Shown piece by piece: positions 22,069 to 34,500 of a stretch of 64,000 nt of DNA (position 1 is the first letter of the stretch; each line of letters opens with the position of its first letter). Made by a program: the position numbers and the translations under genes. The notes below the pieces were generated by a model. That model saw only the letters and a list, made by a program, of their open reading frames with translations. It ran no database searches and was not told where the DNA came from. Origin of the DNA: Argopecten irradians. Lineage: Eukaryota; Mollusca; Bivalvia; Pectinida; Pectinidae. The DNA lies in the NCBI RefSeq assembly GCF_041381155.1, contig NC_091149.1, forward strand, positions 16,756,609 to 16,820,608, given 5' to 3'.

Positions 22069-24836
22069 ATGAAGAGGTACGCAGCTCAGAAAATGCACGT
22101 GGTCGTCATGAAAAGGACGCGCAGGCGTGTTCGATACCGGATGCAGGAGAGTGAATTAATATTTGCCTCTGATTCGAGTGAAGAGTAAGTTATGACATAA
22201 GCAATGCTTAATATGATGGTACAAATGCTGAATATGACGGAAGTAATGCTGAATATGATGATACCAATAATGCGTATGACGGAAGCAATGCTGAATATGA
22301 TAGTAGAAATACTGAATATGGCGATAGAAACGCTGAATATGGCGATAACATTTCTGAATATGATAATACTAATGCTGAATATGACGGTTGCAATGCTGAA
22401 TATGACGGAAGCAATGCTGAATATGATGGTAGAAATACTGAATATGGCGATAGAAATGCTGAAAATAACGATAGCAATTCTGAATATGACAATACTAATG
22501 CTGAATATGAGCTGAATATGACAATACGTATGCTGAATATGACAATACTAATGCTGAATATGACAATACTTATGCTGAATATGACAATACTAATGCTGAA
22601 TATGACAATAGTTATGCTGAATATGACAATACTTATGCTGAATATGACAATACTTATGTTCAATATGACAATATTAATGCTGAATATGACAATACCTATG
22701 CTGAATATGACAATACTTACGCTGAATATGACAACACTAATGCTGAATATGACAATACTTATGTTGAATATGACAATACTTATGCTGAATATGACAATAC
22801 TAATGCTGAATATGACAATACTTATGTTATGAATATGAATACTATGCTGATATATGACAATAGCTAATGCTGAATATGACATAATGCAATCTTATGCTGA
22901 ATATGACAATACTTATGCTGAATATGACAATATTATGCTGAATATGACAATACTAATGCTGAATATGACAATACTTATGCTGAATATGACAATACTTATG
23001 CTGAATATGACAATACTTAGCTGAATATGACAATACTTATGCTGAATATGACAATACTTATGCTGAATATGACAATACTTATGCTGAATATGACAACACT
23101 AATGCTGAATATGACAATACTTATGCTGAATATGACAATACTAATGCTGAATATGACAAAAGCAATGCATAATATGGAGGTACCCAATATGAATGACATT
23201 TTCGTCATGATGATAATGTTGTCGGAACTTCCTGCTAACCCTAACCTCTCGAAGTTGTATTGGTGCATTATGACTCCGGTTTCGTGAGATGCTATACCCT
23301 AAGTTCCAAGTTTTGTACACGGTAGATTCGCGAAACAAGGCCACCAATGTTCCATTTTATTATGTAGCCTCATTTACATCTAGTATCCAACAGTTCACAC
23401 TTTCTTAGCTAAGTAAATGTATATTCCATTTAGTATAAAAGTTATCAATATACATTTGTATATACACATGTATACTTAAATAAAAAAAAATGGCATCAGA
23501 TCATAAGATCATTCTCCTCCCGTGTGTCAGCCAAACGCAAACTATTCATATACCTTGCACATCTCACATTCATAAATAAAAATGTTCATTATATGAATTC
23601 CTAACACGTCGTATGTATGTCAAAGTTTACTTTTCTTTGTCACATTCTGACATTTCTGTGATTTTAATATTCGCTTGCTCTGCGGGGATCAGGACAGAAC
23701 ACATTCTTAACCAAAGACATTATTAACAAAAAAATATGTATGCTATTGAGAATGAAAAGAACAATTGTATGGGCAATTTAAGGTAAACCAAAGGCTTTTG
23801 ATACGAACTGTATGTTGTATTGGGTACTTGTATGTATAACTAGAGAATCAGAAACCTGTGCTTTGACTATATGGGCACCAACGGGTTTTTATTGTCATCA
23901 GACACGTACCAGGTCGCTGTGATTGTAATGTCAACCCTTGTTTCCTTTCAGCATAATAGCTACCATTTTCCCCCTAGATAATAGATTTGTAATTTTGTGT
24001 TTTTCAGAATCCGCCCAAGGAAGATGAGTTTCATGTACTATAGGCAGAAGGACCCCAAGCCAAAAGCAATACCTGCATACGGTTTCGAGAAAAAGAAGGC
24101 TTCGGAAGTTCGAGATATCACAGAACGGTTAAGTCGGCCGACGTATAATCGTCGACTGTCGGCCGACGAGCCCACACATTTGTACAACTTCGACAAAAGT
24201 CGGGAAAGTAGTGCGCTGCGGAACCGTACGCCTTCTTCGTGCGGTCGCCGTTCGGCACTTAGTTCGAGCGACCGTCAGCGAAGTGCAACGCGTCGGCTTA
24301 CAGACCGGGAAATGCAAAGACTTATACGGCGGCTCCAAAGGCCTACCGAAAGTTATGTTATAGCAACGACAGAGCAAATGGACGACCAACAGGATTCCAA
24401 ACAAGGTCGGATTTCTAGAACGCCAATTGTGGAAGAACAAATAGCAAAAACAGTGAGGCGACTTCGGCGGCCAACAACTGCAACGATGGCGAAGGATATT
24501 AACGAATGCCATCTGTGCTTTGAACACGAGAACAAAAAACCGTCGGATCCTCCAGACGCTTTTGATTATGATTATATTATGGATAAGTCTCTCCCTCCGG
24601 AAGAACTTGACTACATCGTCAGCCGTATACGTGTGCAAACATGTTCAAGTGCGCATGGGCGTCGTTGTGCGAAGACGCCCGCCACTGCCTATTTCGATGA
24701 AGTGAAAGCGCGGGAAAATCTCCCTCTTCTTAGTGGTTTGGCCCGGAGCAAAAACGTGCAAGAAATTACAAACAGACTTCATCCAAAGCCTCGATATCGT
24801 TTAGTGCCATCAGCGACACCTATAACTGTTTATTAG
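22069..24836 (+). CDS. Unrecognised two-exon gene: basic protein with RLxRPT repeats
   Basis: Coding exons are 22069-22184 and 24008-24836, giving 314 residues. Exon 1 begins at the first Met after an in-frame stop (22018-22020) and ends at a perfect GTAAGT donor. Exon 2 follows a tttttcag acceptor, and joining them keeps one frame across a GA|A codon. I do not recognise the family. The visible theme is an amphipathic repeat: ITERLSRPT (76-84), IRRLQRPT (145-152), VRRLRRPT (188-195), IVSRIRVQT (242-250) and ITNRLHPKP (292-300), spaced about 45-70 residues. The protein is very Arg-rich, with a basic N-terminus (KRTRRRVRYR), a CHLC pair, no signal peptide and no membrane segment. The repeat faintly recalls THEG-type short repeats of testis and axoneme proteins; that is a guess. 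Exon 2 is richer in GC than its surroundings, as expected of real coding sequence. Confidence 0.8.
22199..23166. repeat. 21-bp satellite inside the intron of the RLxRPT gene
   Basis: About 45 units of AATATGACAATACTWATGCTG. The first 300 bases show a higher-order block of about six varied monomers repeated twice; the rest is nearly uniform. Because 21 is a multiple of three, the array is open on both strands and yields long artificial ORFs. It begins about 15 bases after the exon 1 donor. Confidence 0.95.
23167..24007 (+). other. Remainder of the RLxRPT gene intron
   Basis: AT-rich intron sequence ending in a good polypyrimidine-AG acceptor (tgtttttcag, 23998-24007). No element recognised. 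Confidence 0.6.
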
Positions 24837-24960
24837 CATAATTCATGTTCGACAACTTTATTTAACGTTGAACATTTTGGAAACAGACTGTGAAACCAGG
24901 GTACTTTAAGTTTATACTAATACGTCATTGTTAAAATATTGTTTAGATTTACTTTGCTTT

Positions 24961-24966
24961 ATTAAA
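24961..24966 (+). terminator. Variant poly(A) signal ATTAAA after the RLxRPT gene
   Basis: ATTAAA, the commonest natural variant, lies 125 bases after the stop codon, with a T-run (24992-24999) downstream. Confidence 0.4.
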
Positions 24967-25125
24967 TATTTTCCACTAATGTCAGGTATGAGTTTTTTTT
25001 AATTGTTTGAATTAAAGGTAAAGTTCATTATCTAAGTATGACAAAGGAAAGGGAATCTGTGCATTAAACGAAACAGTCTACAATTTATTAATGGAAATGT
25101 CAACTCGTTGCATCATAATGTTATT

Positions 25126-25299
25126 CTGTATTTGTAAATTACAAAGTTATCTGCCATTGGAGGAAGGTTTTGATTGTGACGCCTTGTGTTTGCTAGCATA
25201 ACGTCATATTTTTGGAGAAACGACGTCGCTCAGAAAAAATGACTTAACAATCGACACCTTCCCGCAAGGGAACTTACTCTGTAATATGCAAAGACGGAA
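25126..25299. mobile_element. MITE family D, copy b
   Basis: Left arm 'aaattacaaagttatctgcc', right arm 'ccgcaagggaacttactctgtaatatgcaaagacgg'. Both contain gattgtgac / gacttaacaatcg-type inner arms. Nearly full length, with a diverged left arm. Confidence 0.75.
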
Positions 25300-25479
25300 T
25301 TCTCTGGCGGTCGTAAACACCAAGCCTGAAATCAAATTTGAATTAATCTCAGATATCAAAGCGACGAATACACGTGATTTGTCTATGTAAAACTGTGACG
25401 TATTACACATATGAGCTGATATATTTATTAATTAAGCACTTGCTTGATTATATAGTTGCCGTCCTTATTTCTAGTCCAG

Positions 25480-25640
25480 ACTCCTGTAAGTAACAACAAG
25501 AGTCATTTAAGGACGTGACAAGTTTGACGGTGGAGTAAATTCGGAGTACCCGAAAAAGATCCCACTGACAAGTAATCCGTATCTGGCAACTGCCCCACAC
25601 GGGATTCTTAATCCCGACCCAGAGGTGGATGACTTGTCGG
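25480..25640 (-). mobile_element. Decayed tRNA-derived SINE
   Basis: Read on the minus strand: 'cctctgggtcgggattaagaatcccgtgtggggcagttgccagata', the same tail order as the better-preserved SINE at 26556-26766 (cccatgtgggatttgaacc, ggcagttgc). The B-box is mutated. Confidence 0.6.
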
Positions 25641-25704
25641 GGCATCGCAGAAATTACACAAAAACGTTATAAAATCTACTTAAGCAATCAATGGTAGGTG
25701 ATTA

Positions 25705-25788
25705 AGACTCCCTGAACCGTAACAGCAGCCTAGAATCAAATTTTTCTGACTCCCTGAACCGTAACAGCAGCCTAGAATCAAATTTTTC
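25705..25788. repeat. Two-copy 42-bp tandem duplication
   Basis: 'gactccctgaaccgtaacag...aatcaaatttttct' occurs twice without visible differences, so it is recent. Confidence 0.9.
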
Positions 25789-25819
25789 TGGAGAGTTAGC
25801 GTTCTCTGTTGCAATTGAA

Positions 25820-26106
25820 TCGTCCCCGATACTCTAGGGGTACCGATCACTTACGATTTCTACACCCTTTGACTTTCTCATAGTAAAACTGGAGGCAACA
25901 GAACAGAACAGGTAATTTAGTCATTTGATGTACATCAAAAGAGCCGTTTAACCGTACACTGTGGTTGACTGTGTGACTTTGAAATTGGGCGTCATTCTCT
26001 TAGTAGTCTTCAAATAAAAAAAAATCAGACATATGATTGGTTCATATTTTTTGCCTTCAGTTTTACTGTGAGATAGTCCAGGGGTGAAGAGATCGTAAGT
26101 GATGCA
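25820..26106. mobile_element. MITE family A, long copy 5
   Basis: Left end 'ccgatactctaggggtaccgatcacttacg', right end 'agtccaggggtgaagagatcgtaagtgatg'. The second inverted pair inside (taaaactggaggcaa / ttgccttcagttttac) is also present. About 285 bp. Confidence 0.75.
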
Positions 26107-26191
26107 GTTCAATACACCTCTAAATAAATCTCCATCTAACCCGCTCAGAGTTGCGATTAGTTTGATTATAAACAACACTGATATACAATAC

Positions 26192-26473
26192 CCATCCTCA
26201 GTACACCAGGGGTTACTATCACTGTTATAACATCAACCCATGGAACACATCATAGGAAAACTGAAGGCAGTTTACAAGACAAATTACCTGCTTGCAGAGA
26301 TTTCCTTTAAAGATAACACAGTCAACCATAAGGTACCATCATTTGATTCTGTTGATGTACATTAAAGGACAAAACTACATGTACCTCCTCATCTGTTTTC
26401 TCACACAGCGCCTTCAATTATGACATGTATTCCAGAGATGGATATTACGACAGTAACCAGAGTGTTAAGGGTG
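26192..26473. mobile_element. MITE family A, long copy 6
   Basis: Left 'catcctcagtacaccaggggttactatcactgt', right 'tattacgacagtaaccagagtgttaagggtg', with inner gaaaactgaaggcag / cgccttcaattatg arms. About 282 bp, tandem neighbour of copy 5. Confidence 0.75.
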
Positions 26474-26555
26474 TACAATACTGTAGCTTCTGTCATTTGA
26501 ATAACAAGAAAGAATTCCCAAAATATTTTTCATAATTGTTTCCTTTATTTTTTGG

Positions 26556-26766
26556 ATTTGGTTTGTTTTAGTTATACATCCTATTAACAGCCAGGGACAT
26601 GTAAAGATGTGCCAGGTTTGTTGGTAGAGGAAAAACAGGAGTACCCGGAAAAAAATTGCCAACCTGAATCTAGCAACTGCCCCATGTGGGATTTGAACCT
26701 GCGTCCAGATGTGGAGGGTTTGTGATAACATGTTGGAATATATAACCACTCAGCCACCGCGGCCCC
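26556..26766 (-). mobile_element. tRNA-derived SINE
   Basis: On the minus strand the head is GGGGCCGCGGTGGCTGAGTG, with a good polymerase III A-box (TGGCTGAGTGG, 26746-26756) and B-box (GGTTCAAATCCC, 26688-26699), the layout of a Ser/Leu-tRNA-like promoter. The body continues through 'ggcagttgctagattcagg' to 'cctggctgttaatagg'. It is a retroposon, not a tRNA gene: the acceptor stem and anticodon arm are not intact. Confidence 0.8.
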
Positions 26767-28383
26767 TTATAATTATTATAATTTTGTTTTTTTTACCATA
26801 AATTCTTTTATTAATATTCGAGTCACACAAGTTAATATTGTGGAATATTACTGACTATTAAGACCTCTCATCAATGACAACTTTTAAAAACAACAACACT
26901 TTTTAACTATCTATGATATCTTTTATCATCCATTTTATATGCAATTATAACTCGGTACAGCATTGAAAGTTGGACACATCTTGGCATGGTATATCAACCA
27001 AATTTTTTATTGTTCATTTGAACAGAGGAGCTTGAAATATGCGACCTGCAGAGATAAATTATGTGTAAAGCAGAAAAAAACATTAAGGCTAACATACAAA
27101 CTTACCCAACACAGAATTTTTTACAGCTTCATCAACATCAAACTTAAAGGAGTATGCTACACCATCTTACTCTGTAAGAGTTATTTCCCTTTTACAAGAT
27201 GTCTATACATTACAAATATAATGTTGTGAAAGTGCTATTTTCCCTTTGCTCTGTATTTTTCATGTAAATATTGATTCAATAGTCTGAAAGAACGAGATAC
27301 CGATGACCAAAACGATGTACTGCAATAATGTTACAACTTAATGATTAGAGTTACTTCCCCTTCTGAAAATATTTTACAAGAAGTTATCGGTACAAAACAA
27401 TTATTAATAATAAAATATATTTCATTAACATTGAGAAAATATACTGCAACACCATTGGAATAGTGAAATTGATATATTATGAAGACAACTACTCGTAATT
27501 CATTCATATTTTTGAGAAAACTAAATGTTGAAATTATGTTAACATATACCTGTACATATTGCCTTAATTCACATCACCAGCCCCATTGTACCTATGACTT
27601 CAAGGTAAGAATATCCATATATATGAAATATTCGTTATCATTGATATCATTTGATCAGCTAGATATGTTATATTTGGTAAATAAGTGAACAAAATAGCTA
27701 TTTATATTAGACATATGGTGTCCCCTTTCCCACAAAACTTTAACCTTAGTATATACGAGATGATGACAGAGGAGACTTCAAGTAAATCATTTAAGTTTGA
27801 TAAAATGGTTTGGCTCTAATTTTTCACTAAATCAATCCATAACTTCAAATTCCTCAGAACTTTATTTTTGTTGCCAGACAACTGAGAGAAAACATACTTG
27901 TTCAAAGTCAATCAAAATTTCCATGGCAACTGTTGGATTTAAAAAAAACCCGTTAAAACTAAGAATGATGTTTTATCAATTATCACCAAGGACACTTTAT
28001 AACCTCAGTATATTTATTTACATTTTAATGCAGAAATGTATGAATTAGATAATCTTCCTCTGAACAATAGTTAAGTATGGGTGTAAGTATGGAAATGATC
28101 AATATACAAAATATAATATATATAACTCCATTCAAGTATTCGCCTTAAAAGAATGTTATTCTGTAACATGAAAATGTCATTGAAAAGTGAGAAATAAATA
28201 CATAATGTACTAATTGTAATGTTTCATTTCTAATTGATGGATGTAGAATTATGCATATGATTACACCTCCACATTGTGTATTTTTATATTTAATATAATA
28301 TATTCATCTGAAAACAGCACCTACATATAGTGTGCACGTGTCTATTCTTCATGAATGTTATTCAGAGTTGTTTGCCCTTGCGG
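26767..28383. other. Intergenic, no gene seen
   Basis: AT-rich; ORFs of 69-94 codons lack domains. A 'gttacttcccctt' motif occurs at 27351. Confidence 0.45.
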
Positions 28384-28565
28384 GCATCCTCGATACTCCA
28401 GTGGTTCCGGTCACTTTCAATCTCTACACCCCTGGACTCTCTGATAGTAAAACTGGAGGCAACAGAACAAAACAGTACAGGTAATTTAGTCCTTTGATGC
28501 ACATCAAAAGAGCCGTATAATGATACACTGTGGTTGACTGTGTGGCTTTTATATGGAAGAGCATA
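28384..28565. mobile_element. MITE family A, copy 7 (right end missing)
   Basis: Begins GCATCCTCGATACTCCAGTG and contains the inner phrases 'tagtaaaactggaggcaacagaac' and 'acactgtggttgactgtgtgg' shared with copy 5, but no right terminal repeat follows. Confidence 0.75.
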
Positions 28566-30872
28566 TAGCACGGAAATATGTGAACACCAAATTTATCTTA
28601 CAGCTGCATGAATACGATTTTGAATCATTGATTTTTTTTTCTTGGTTATCTTTAACATCATTACAAAAATGATAAAAAGATCAAACAAAAGCCGTCAGAG
28701 TGAGACATCAATGATATATACCATGACGCAGTACACAGGATTTGGAAAATGAAACCATCATCACCAATATATATATATGATATGTCATATTTTCTTCTGC
28801 CAAAGAAAAAATTCAATAAATTCAAAATCTGTACAAAAAACTCACATCATTACATGATTTTTCTTTTCAATATGTACATGTACTACCCTATAGCCGGTTA
28901 TTGTAGCCGGAATATTATTTTTGCAGGTCATAATATTATCTTAGCTGGCATATCATTTTTGTGATTTTCAAATGGCATAACTATGATCTAAGAAATGGTT
29001 ATTTCATGTATACCCATAAAACCAGATTGCGGAAATTTACAATAGCTAAAATTCAATTTCCTCGTTTTAAATCAAATTGCTAAAAAATTGGCCTGCAAAA
29101 AAACCACGGCTATACTGTATATTTAAAATTACGTATCATGATTTGTCAGTAAACATCCAGATGTATTTACTCCAATTATTCACACATCACCTTCAAATAA
29201 AATTCAGACTCGAGGATCATATCTATAGATATCTCACAATCACATTTTATCTTTAACAAGTATGCTTGCTTTTTCAGCATTATACGTTGAATTATATACA
29301 TAAGGTACTCTAAACTAACTTTCTTTCAATTTGGCGATTTCTGTTTCAAAACTTTTTTCACAGAGATAAGTTTCGCAATCTAAAATTTTTTGTTATACTT
29401 TGAATTAAATTGTGCATGAGTTATAAAAGATACCCTTTAGCAATGATATAAATTTTTGAGAATTAACCTAGATTGCGAAATTGGCGTAAAATTAATCGCA
29501 GGCGAAAGATAGTCGGTTAAATTAACAGTATTTTAAAAATACTTTGCAACATTAAAATTTTGATGATGTTAAGTATTTGAGCCATTCATGATCTTTTATT
29601 TTAACACATTTCAAACTCATTTTAATGTAATTAAAACAAATATGCTGCCAATTCATTTGTCAAAAAGTTAATCTGAATACTATCATGCATCTAAAAACCT
29701 GAAGTAATATATTCAATAATAACCAATAATGAAATATTTAGTTGTTTTGGTATTATTCTAGGAAATATTGATCATTGTACAGTTATAGTAAGTTACAACA
29801 AATCTAGTACTGTTTCAAACAATGCATATGTTTCATTTAAAAAATAAAAATTGGTTTACGGCTAGCATCTGAAGTCTTCTCATGTTCAACCAGCAGGAAA
29901 CAAGGTCAAACTCAAGGGAAGTAACTCTTCAAAATAATTGACAGAATGTTTCACATGTCGTTTATTTTTGTGTATACAAGGAAATTCATCAGAATAAAAA
30001 TACATGCAGGCAAGTTTACAAGCTGGGTCTAAACATATACATCTTGTACACCTTATTCCAGACATCAATACATGTATACAAATACTAGTCTATTACCCAT
30101 TTGGTATCTTTGTTCCCCATTGTATTCCGTAGGGATATATCTTTGCATGCTTTTAATTCTGTAACATTTGCAGCAACAAAAATCAGAAAGTACTTACTTA
30201 TAAACATTATCTCCTCAATAAACAATGACTTTCACTCACATATACTTCAACAGACATGAACATACCAAGATAAGATGGAAGAAAATTCAATTATCATCGC
30301 TTCCATGTCTCCAAGTGTAAAACAATATTTTGTCAAATAACTGATAAACTTGCTAGGTAGCATTTATTTTATAACTCTTTCCAACCTGTTTATATTTTCT
30401 AATTAATTGTTTTGCTCCCAAATTGAGAAAACTTATGCATTTTCTGAACATTTTTATCAAAGCTTCCAAACATTAATCAGTGGAATAACAGAAATCATTT
30501 TCTTTGGTTAATCAATAAATTTAAAGTAATTTGAAAATTGACAACATCACTAGGTGATCAAATAAAGGCAAACAATTTTGCTAGCCACTTCATGCCAAAG
30601 GTTTGAATCAATATGTACAAAGCACAATCAGACTGCAAAAAGGGACAAAATACTGGTAATAAAAGTTTGAAAAAAAAAAATAATCACAAAATCTTTGGAT
30701 TATATACTTTTTTCAAATTTTGTAGAAAATGGAACTGTTTTGATTTGTTTTTCATCTTGTAATTTAAAAATCAAATGAAATTTATGGTTTTACCACACAT
30801 TTAATGATGAACTGCACATGCCCATGGGCAAAAAAACCATAAAGAACGATACAATATCTACATTGCCAAGCC
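28566..30872. other. Intergenic and probable CASC3 3' UTR
   Basis: No domain-bearing ORF. TTTATT (AATAAA on the minus strand) occurs at 30363-30368 and 29958-29963, both usable as CASC3 poly(A) signals, which would give a 3' UTR of about 0.5-0.9 kb. A 'gggaagtaactc' motif lies at 29917. Confidence 0.4.
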
Positions 30873-31523
30873 CTAATTAGCATCTTTTCCAGTTGCGTCC
30901 TGTTCACTGGAATCAGGGGAGGTCACTCCTTCGTCCTCTGATTTTACTGTTTTCTGTTCCACCTCTGAACTATCTGCAATTTCTTGTTTAATTTCCTCTA
31001 CCTTTACACTCGAAGATTCTGATGCTACAACCTGGGTTTCACTATTATCTAAATCACTTGTGTCCGGTTCAACTTTCACATTTTTTGATGAAATATCTTC
31101 CTCTGTACTTTCAATTACAACATTTTGCGTCTCTTGATTTTCGTTTTTAACACTGTGGCTATCTGCTCCTTCCGTATTTAGACATTCCTCCACTGTTGGC
31201 TCCAGAGAACTAGGATTTTCTATAGAACCTATTACATTGTTTTCATTCACAATGTCCTCTGTTTGATTTTGCACAAGTCTTTCACTCCCTATTTGTTCAT
31301 CAACTGAATGTGTTGTGGTGTCTGTAGTTTCTGCCGATTGTTCTTGATGATTTGTCCTATCAATGCCTCCTAAAGGATCCTCATCCATGTAATCCTCTTC
31401 ATCGTCCTCTATATACTCCTCAGACCGCGCGTCCGAGAACTCGGGCGTGCTTGGACTACCTGGTGATTTCTCTAAATCATGCGCACCCTCAAATTCAGTT
31501 TGAGAATCTGTCTTCTTCACAGC
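30873..31523 (-). CDS. CASC3: CASC3 last exon: acidic C-terminal tail
   Basis: Encodes 216 residues after a ctttctccag acceptor. Composition is dominated by Glu, Asp and Ser, including EEYIEDDEEDYMDEDPLGG and VKVEEIKQEI, where KVE/KQE triplets could be SUMO-type sites. Vertebrate CASC3 ends without such a tail, so it is probably lineage-specific or replaces it. Confidence 0.88.
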   Translation of the reverse strand, partial: AVKKTDSQTEFEGAHDLEKSPGSPSTPEFSDARSEEYIEDDEEDYMDEDPLGGIDRTNHQEQSAETTDTTTHSVDEQIGSERLVQNQTEDIVNENNVIGSIENPSSLEPTVEECLNTEGADSHSVKNENQETQNVVIESTEEDISSKNVKVEPDTSDLDNSETQVVASESSSVKVEEIKQEIADSSEVEQKTVKSEDEGVTSPDSSEQDATGKDAN

Positions 31524-34500
31524 CTGGAGAAAGAATCAAAATTATCGATATTATCTTTTTTCTTCATACTTGCTACCATATTTTTGACAAATCATTAAAC
31601 AAAAAACAAGGAGTTTTACAATTACTGCTGACAGTATGAAGCAATGTTATTTATTTTCAAAACTGTCCCTAAATAATGCCTTAAGTCAATAAACATTCAT
31701 AATATAATATTTATATTTAATACTGAAAACTGTATATAAACAAGAGTAAAGACAGACAAGAAAGACAAAATTCAATCAGAACAAAAATATACCATTACAA
31801 GCAATGTTGATGGTACACCATCTTCAATATCTTAGGGAGTACCATCACTGTTGTTAAATTCACCCCTGTAATATTTCATAGCAAAACTGAAAAGTGAAAC
31901 ATCAAAAGAATCATATAACGATACACTGTGTTTGACTGTGTGGTTTTGAAGTTGAACGTCGCTCCCTGATAATCTTCAAAATCAGTCTCTGCAGGCCTGT
32001 GATTTGTCTTTTTTATCTCCTTGAACTACCGTCAGTTTTACTGACATAGTCCAAGGGTGGGCATAACAACAGTGAAAGTAACCCCTGGTATATCAAGGAT
32101 GATGGCAAATTGTGTAGTCCTGTGCTTTCTGTATTTAATTTTTAGAGATTTAAATACCTGTGGGTCTACAATAGGTATAGCAGCTTTGGCTCGGCGAACA
32201 GGTGAACGGTGTGGACTCTTGAACTGGAGTTCGGGAGGGTAATACGTCGTACCAGGAGGTGGAGTCTTGTATTGTTGTAGTTCAGGGGGATAGTACGTAG
32301 TTCCTCCGCGGTACACTTCTCCTTGTTGTGACTGCAAATAAACAACAAACATTCACTTGCTACTGTAGAATGATATATGATATTTGGTCACAACATATTT
32401 TATTTCAGAAAGCATTAAAACCTGTGTGGATGTAAAATAAGTCTGAATTATCCTAATACACAAAGTATTTACCAGTATTGTAAATTAACCATTATGCAAT
32501 TTACTTTGAAATTCAAAATTCTTCAAAATCAAAAAAAAGAAAATTGAAAAAGTTCATCACTGAACATTTATAAATATCTCAACCATTTATTGGTACTTAA
32601 TTTTAATATGATAAATATCAACTTCTTTTTGATAAGAAAAAAAAATTGGGAGCCCTGAAAGAAATTGTGTTTACAGTATGACATCTAATTAATTTTTTTT
32701 GTTTTTCTGGAAATCCTAAACATCCTGGTTAGTGGCAAGTGGTCAACAAATGGGGTCCTTCTCCGACAAAATGGAGCCTCCTTATGTGATTGGAATGAAT
32801 TTTTGGGTGAGGTCCTTTTCATTTTCTGTGCTTAAAAAGTATATGGGGATGGTGCAAACCCTGGTGTATGTTATATCTGTGGTGCTACTTACCTGAACTT
32901 GTTGAGAAGGTGGAGGAGGAGGGGGTGGCTGAGATGTAGATACAGCTGGAGGAGAGGGAAACCCTTGCATGGGAACATTTCCCTGTATGGGGACATTTCC
33001 CTGTATTGGGACATTTCCCTGTATCGGGACATTTCCTCGTATCGGAACGTTTCCTTGTAAAGGAACATTTCCTTGCATTGAAACGAGTCCAGGAGCGACG
33101 GGAAACGGAGCAGGTGGTGCTCCATACATCATTCCGGTGTTGATAAACTGTGGAGGCTGCATTGGCAAGGCTGTCGTCATGGTGACCGGGGGACCAGAAG
33201 TCCGCGGTGGAACGAACACTTGAGGTGGCTGGGCAGGAATTCCTCCAGTTGAGGCTGTAAACAAACAATTAAATGAATATGTTTGGGGTTTTTTCAATAA
33301 CAAAAGCAATGTTTGCAACTACAAACTAAGACATAACTTTCCTTGCTGCTATACAAATTTAGTCTTGTAATTCTGCTCCATTATGTTACTCTGATACACT
33401 CGAATACAAAATCTTCCAAATCTCTGTTCAAGGTCAGCTCAGCGTGACTTTCGGTCTAAAATCGGATCATCTCTGGATGTTCTATTATCCATTTATACTT
33501 TCTAGAGAACAACCACACCAAAGATTTTATATGTGATGATGATTAGCTTATCGTAGGGGTCATGCTGAGGTGACCCCGAACAGACATTTGTTAGATTGTT
33601 GGAGCGTTATTCTTAGAGTATTGTAGTGGAGCGGAATTACAAGCCTGATTTTAATCAGATTGGTTTCTATATAACTTGACTGGACAACAGAGCACAGGAA
33701 ATTGATGGTAATGGTTTAAAATTAAATTTAGTTTAAACAAGTTTATTGTCAACTAAAAGCCAAAAGTTATTTCAATGTATAAATGCCCTTTCCATAGTTA
33801 ACAATATATTCCTCCTCTCCCTTACTTTATGATGCTGATATATAAACACAGTGTCTTTAGTTCTCCTTGATAAAGCTTTAAAACATGGTTCATACAGAAA
33901 TTTGAAAAATCAAATTCAAGGAATTCTTAATGACTTTTCAAGGCCTTTTCTTGTTATTATCAAGGCCCCAAATTTAGATTAAATCAATACAACAATCAAA
34001 TGTTCTGTTGGCTACAACTTCTGGAACACTGAATTGATGATGGTTATGAATTAAGAAGTAGTTTATAAATATGTTCAGGGATGTGTCTAAATCAAACAAG
34101 ATCACAGTCCTGAGTCCAGAATTAAAAATATGGATTTCAAGTCTTTCGCTCACAATAAATTTGATCCAATTTCATGTTAATTTTATGCTACAATATGAAT
34201 TTTGAGCGAGGAATCAAAATGTCATTTTAGGACAAATGTATTTTTCAAGGACTTTTCAAGGCCGTTTGGTGAATTTCAAGGACTTTTCAAGGCCAAACTC
34301 TTTATGTAAGCACTTTCAAGGCCAAAACATAAATTCAAGGACTTTTCAAGACCTGTGCCAACCATGTACATGTAGTAGTAACACAGATAGTGTAACTTTA
34401 TTTCATTAACATTTGGACAAACTCTATTTAATGATTTCTGATACTATTGTAAATGTTTTCATCAAAATTAATAATGCAAACAAGGAGCCGCAAAGCTTGG

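Noticed and set aside
22204..23287. Long ORFs on both strands (MLNMTI and IFSISIV repeats)
   Set aside because: A 21-bp satellite stays open in every frame lacking a stop; it lies in an intron and has no independent start context.
24129..24638. 169-codon minus-strand ORF opposite the RLxRPT exon
   Set aside because: Antisense shadow of a GC-richer coding exon; no domain.
26680..26766. tRNA gene from A- and B-boxes
   Set aside because: Spacing and body fit a tRNA-derived SINE; no acceptor stem or anticodon loop can be folded.
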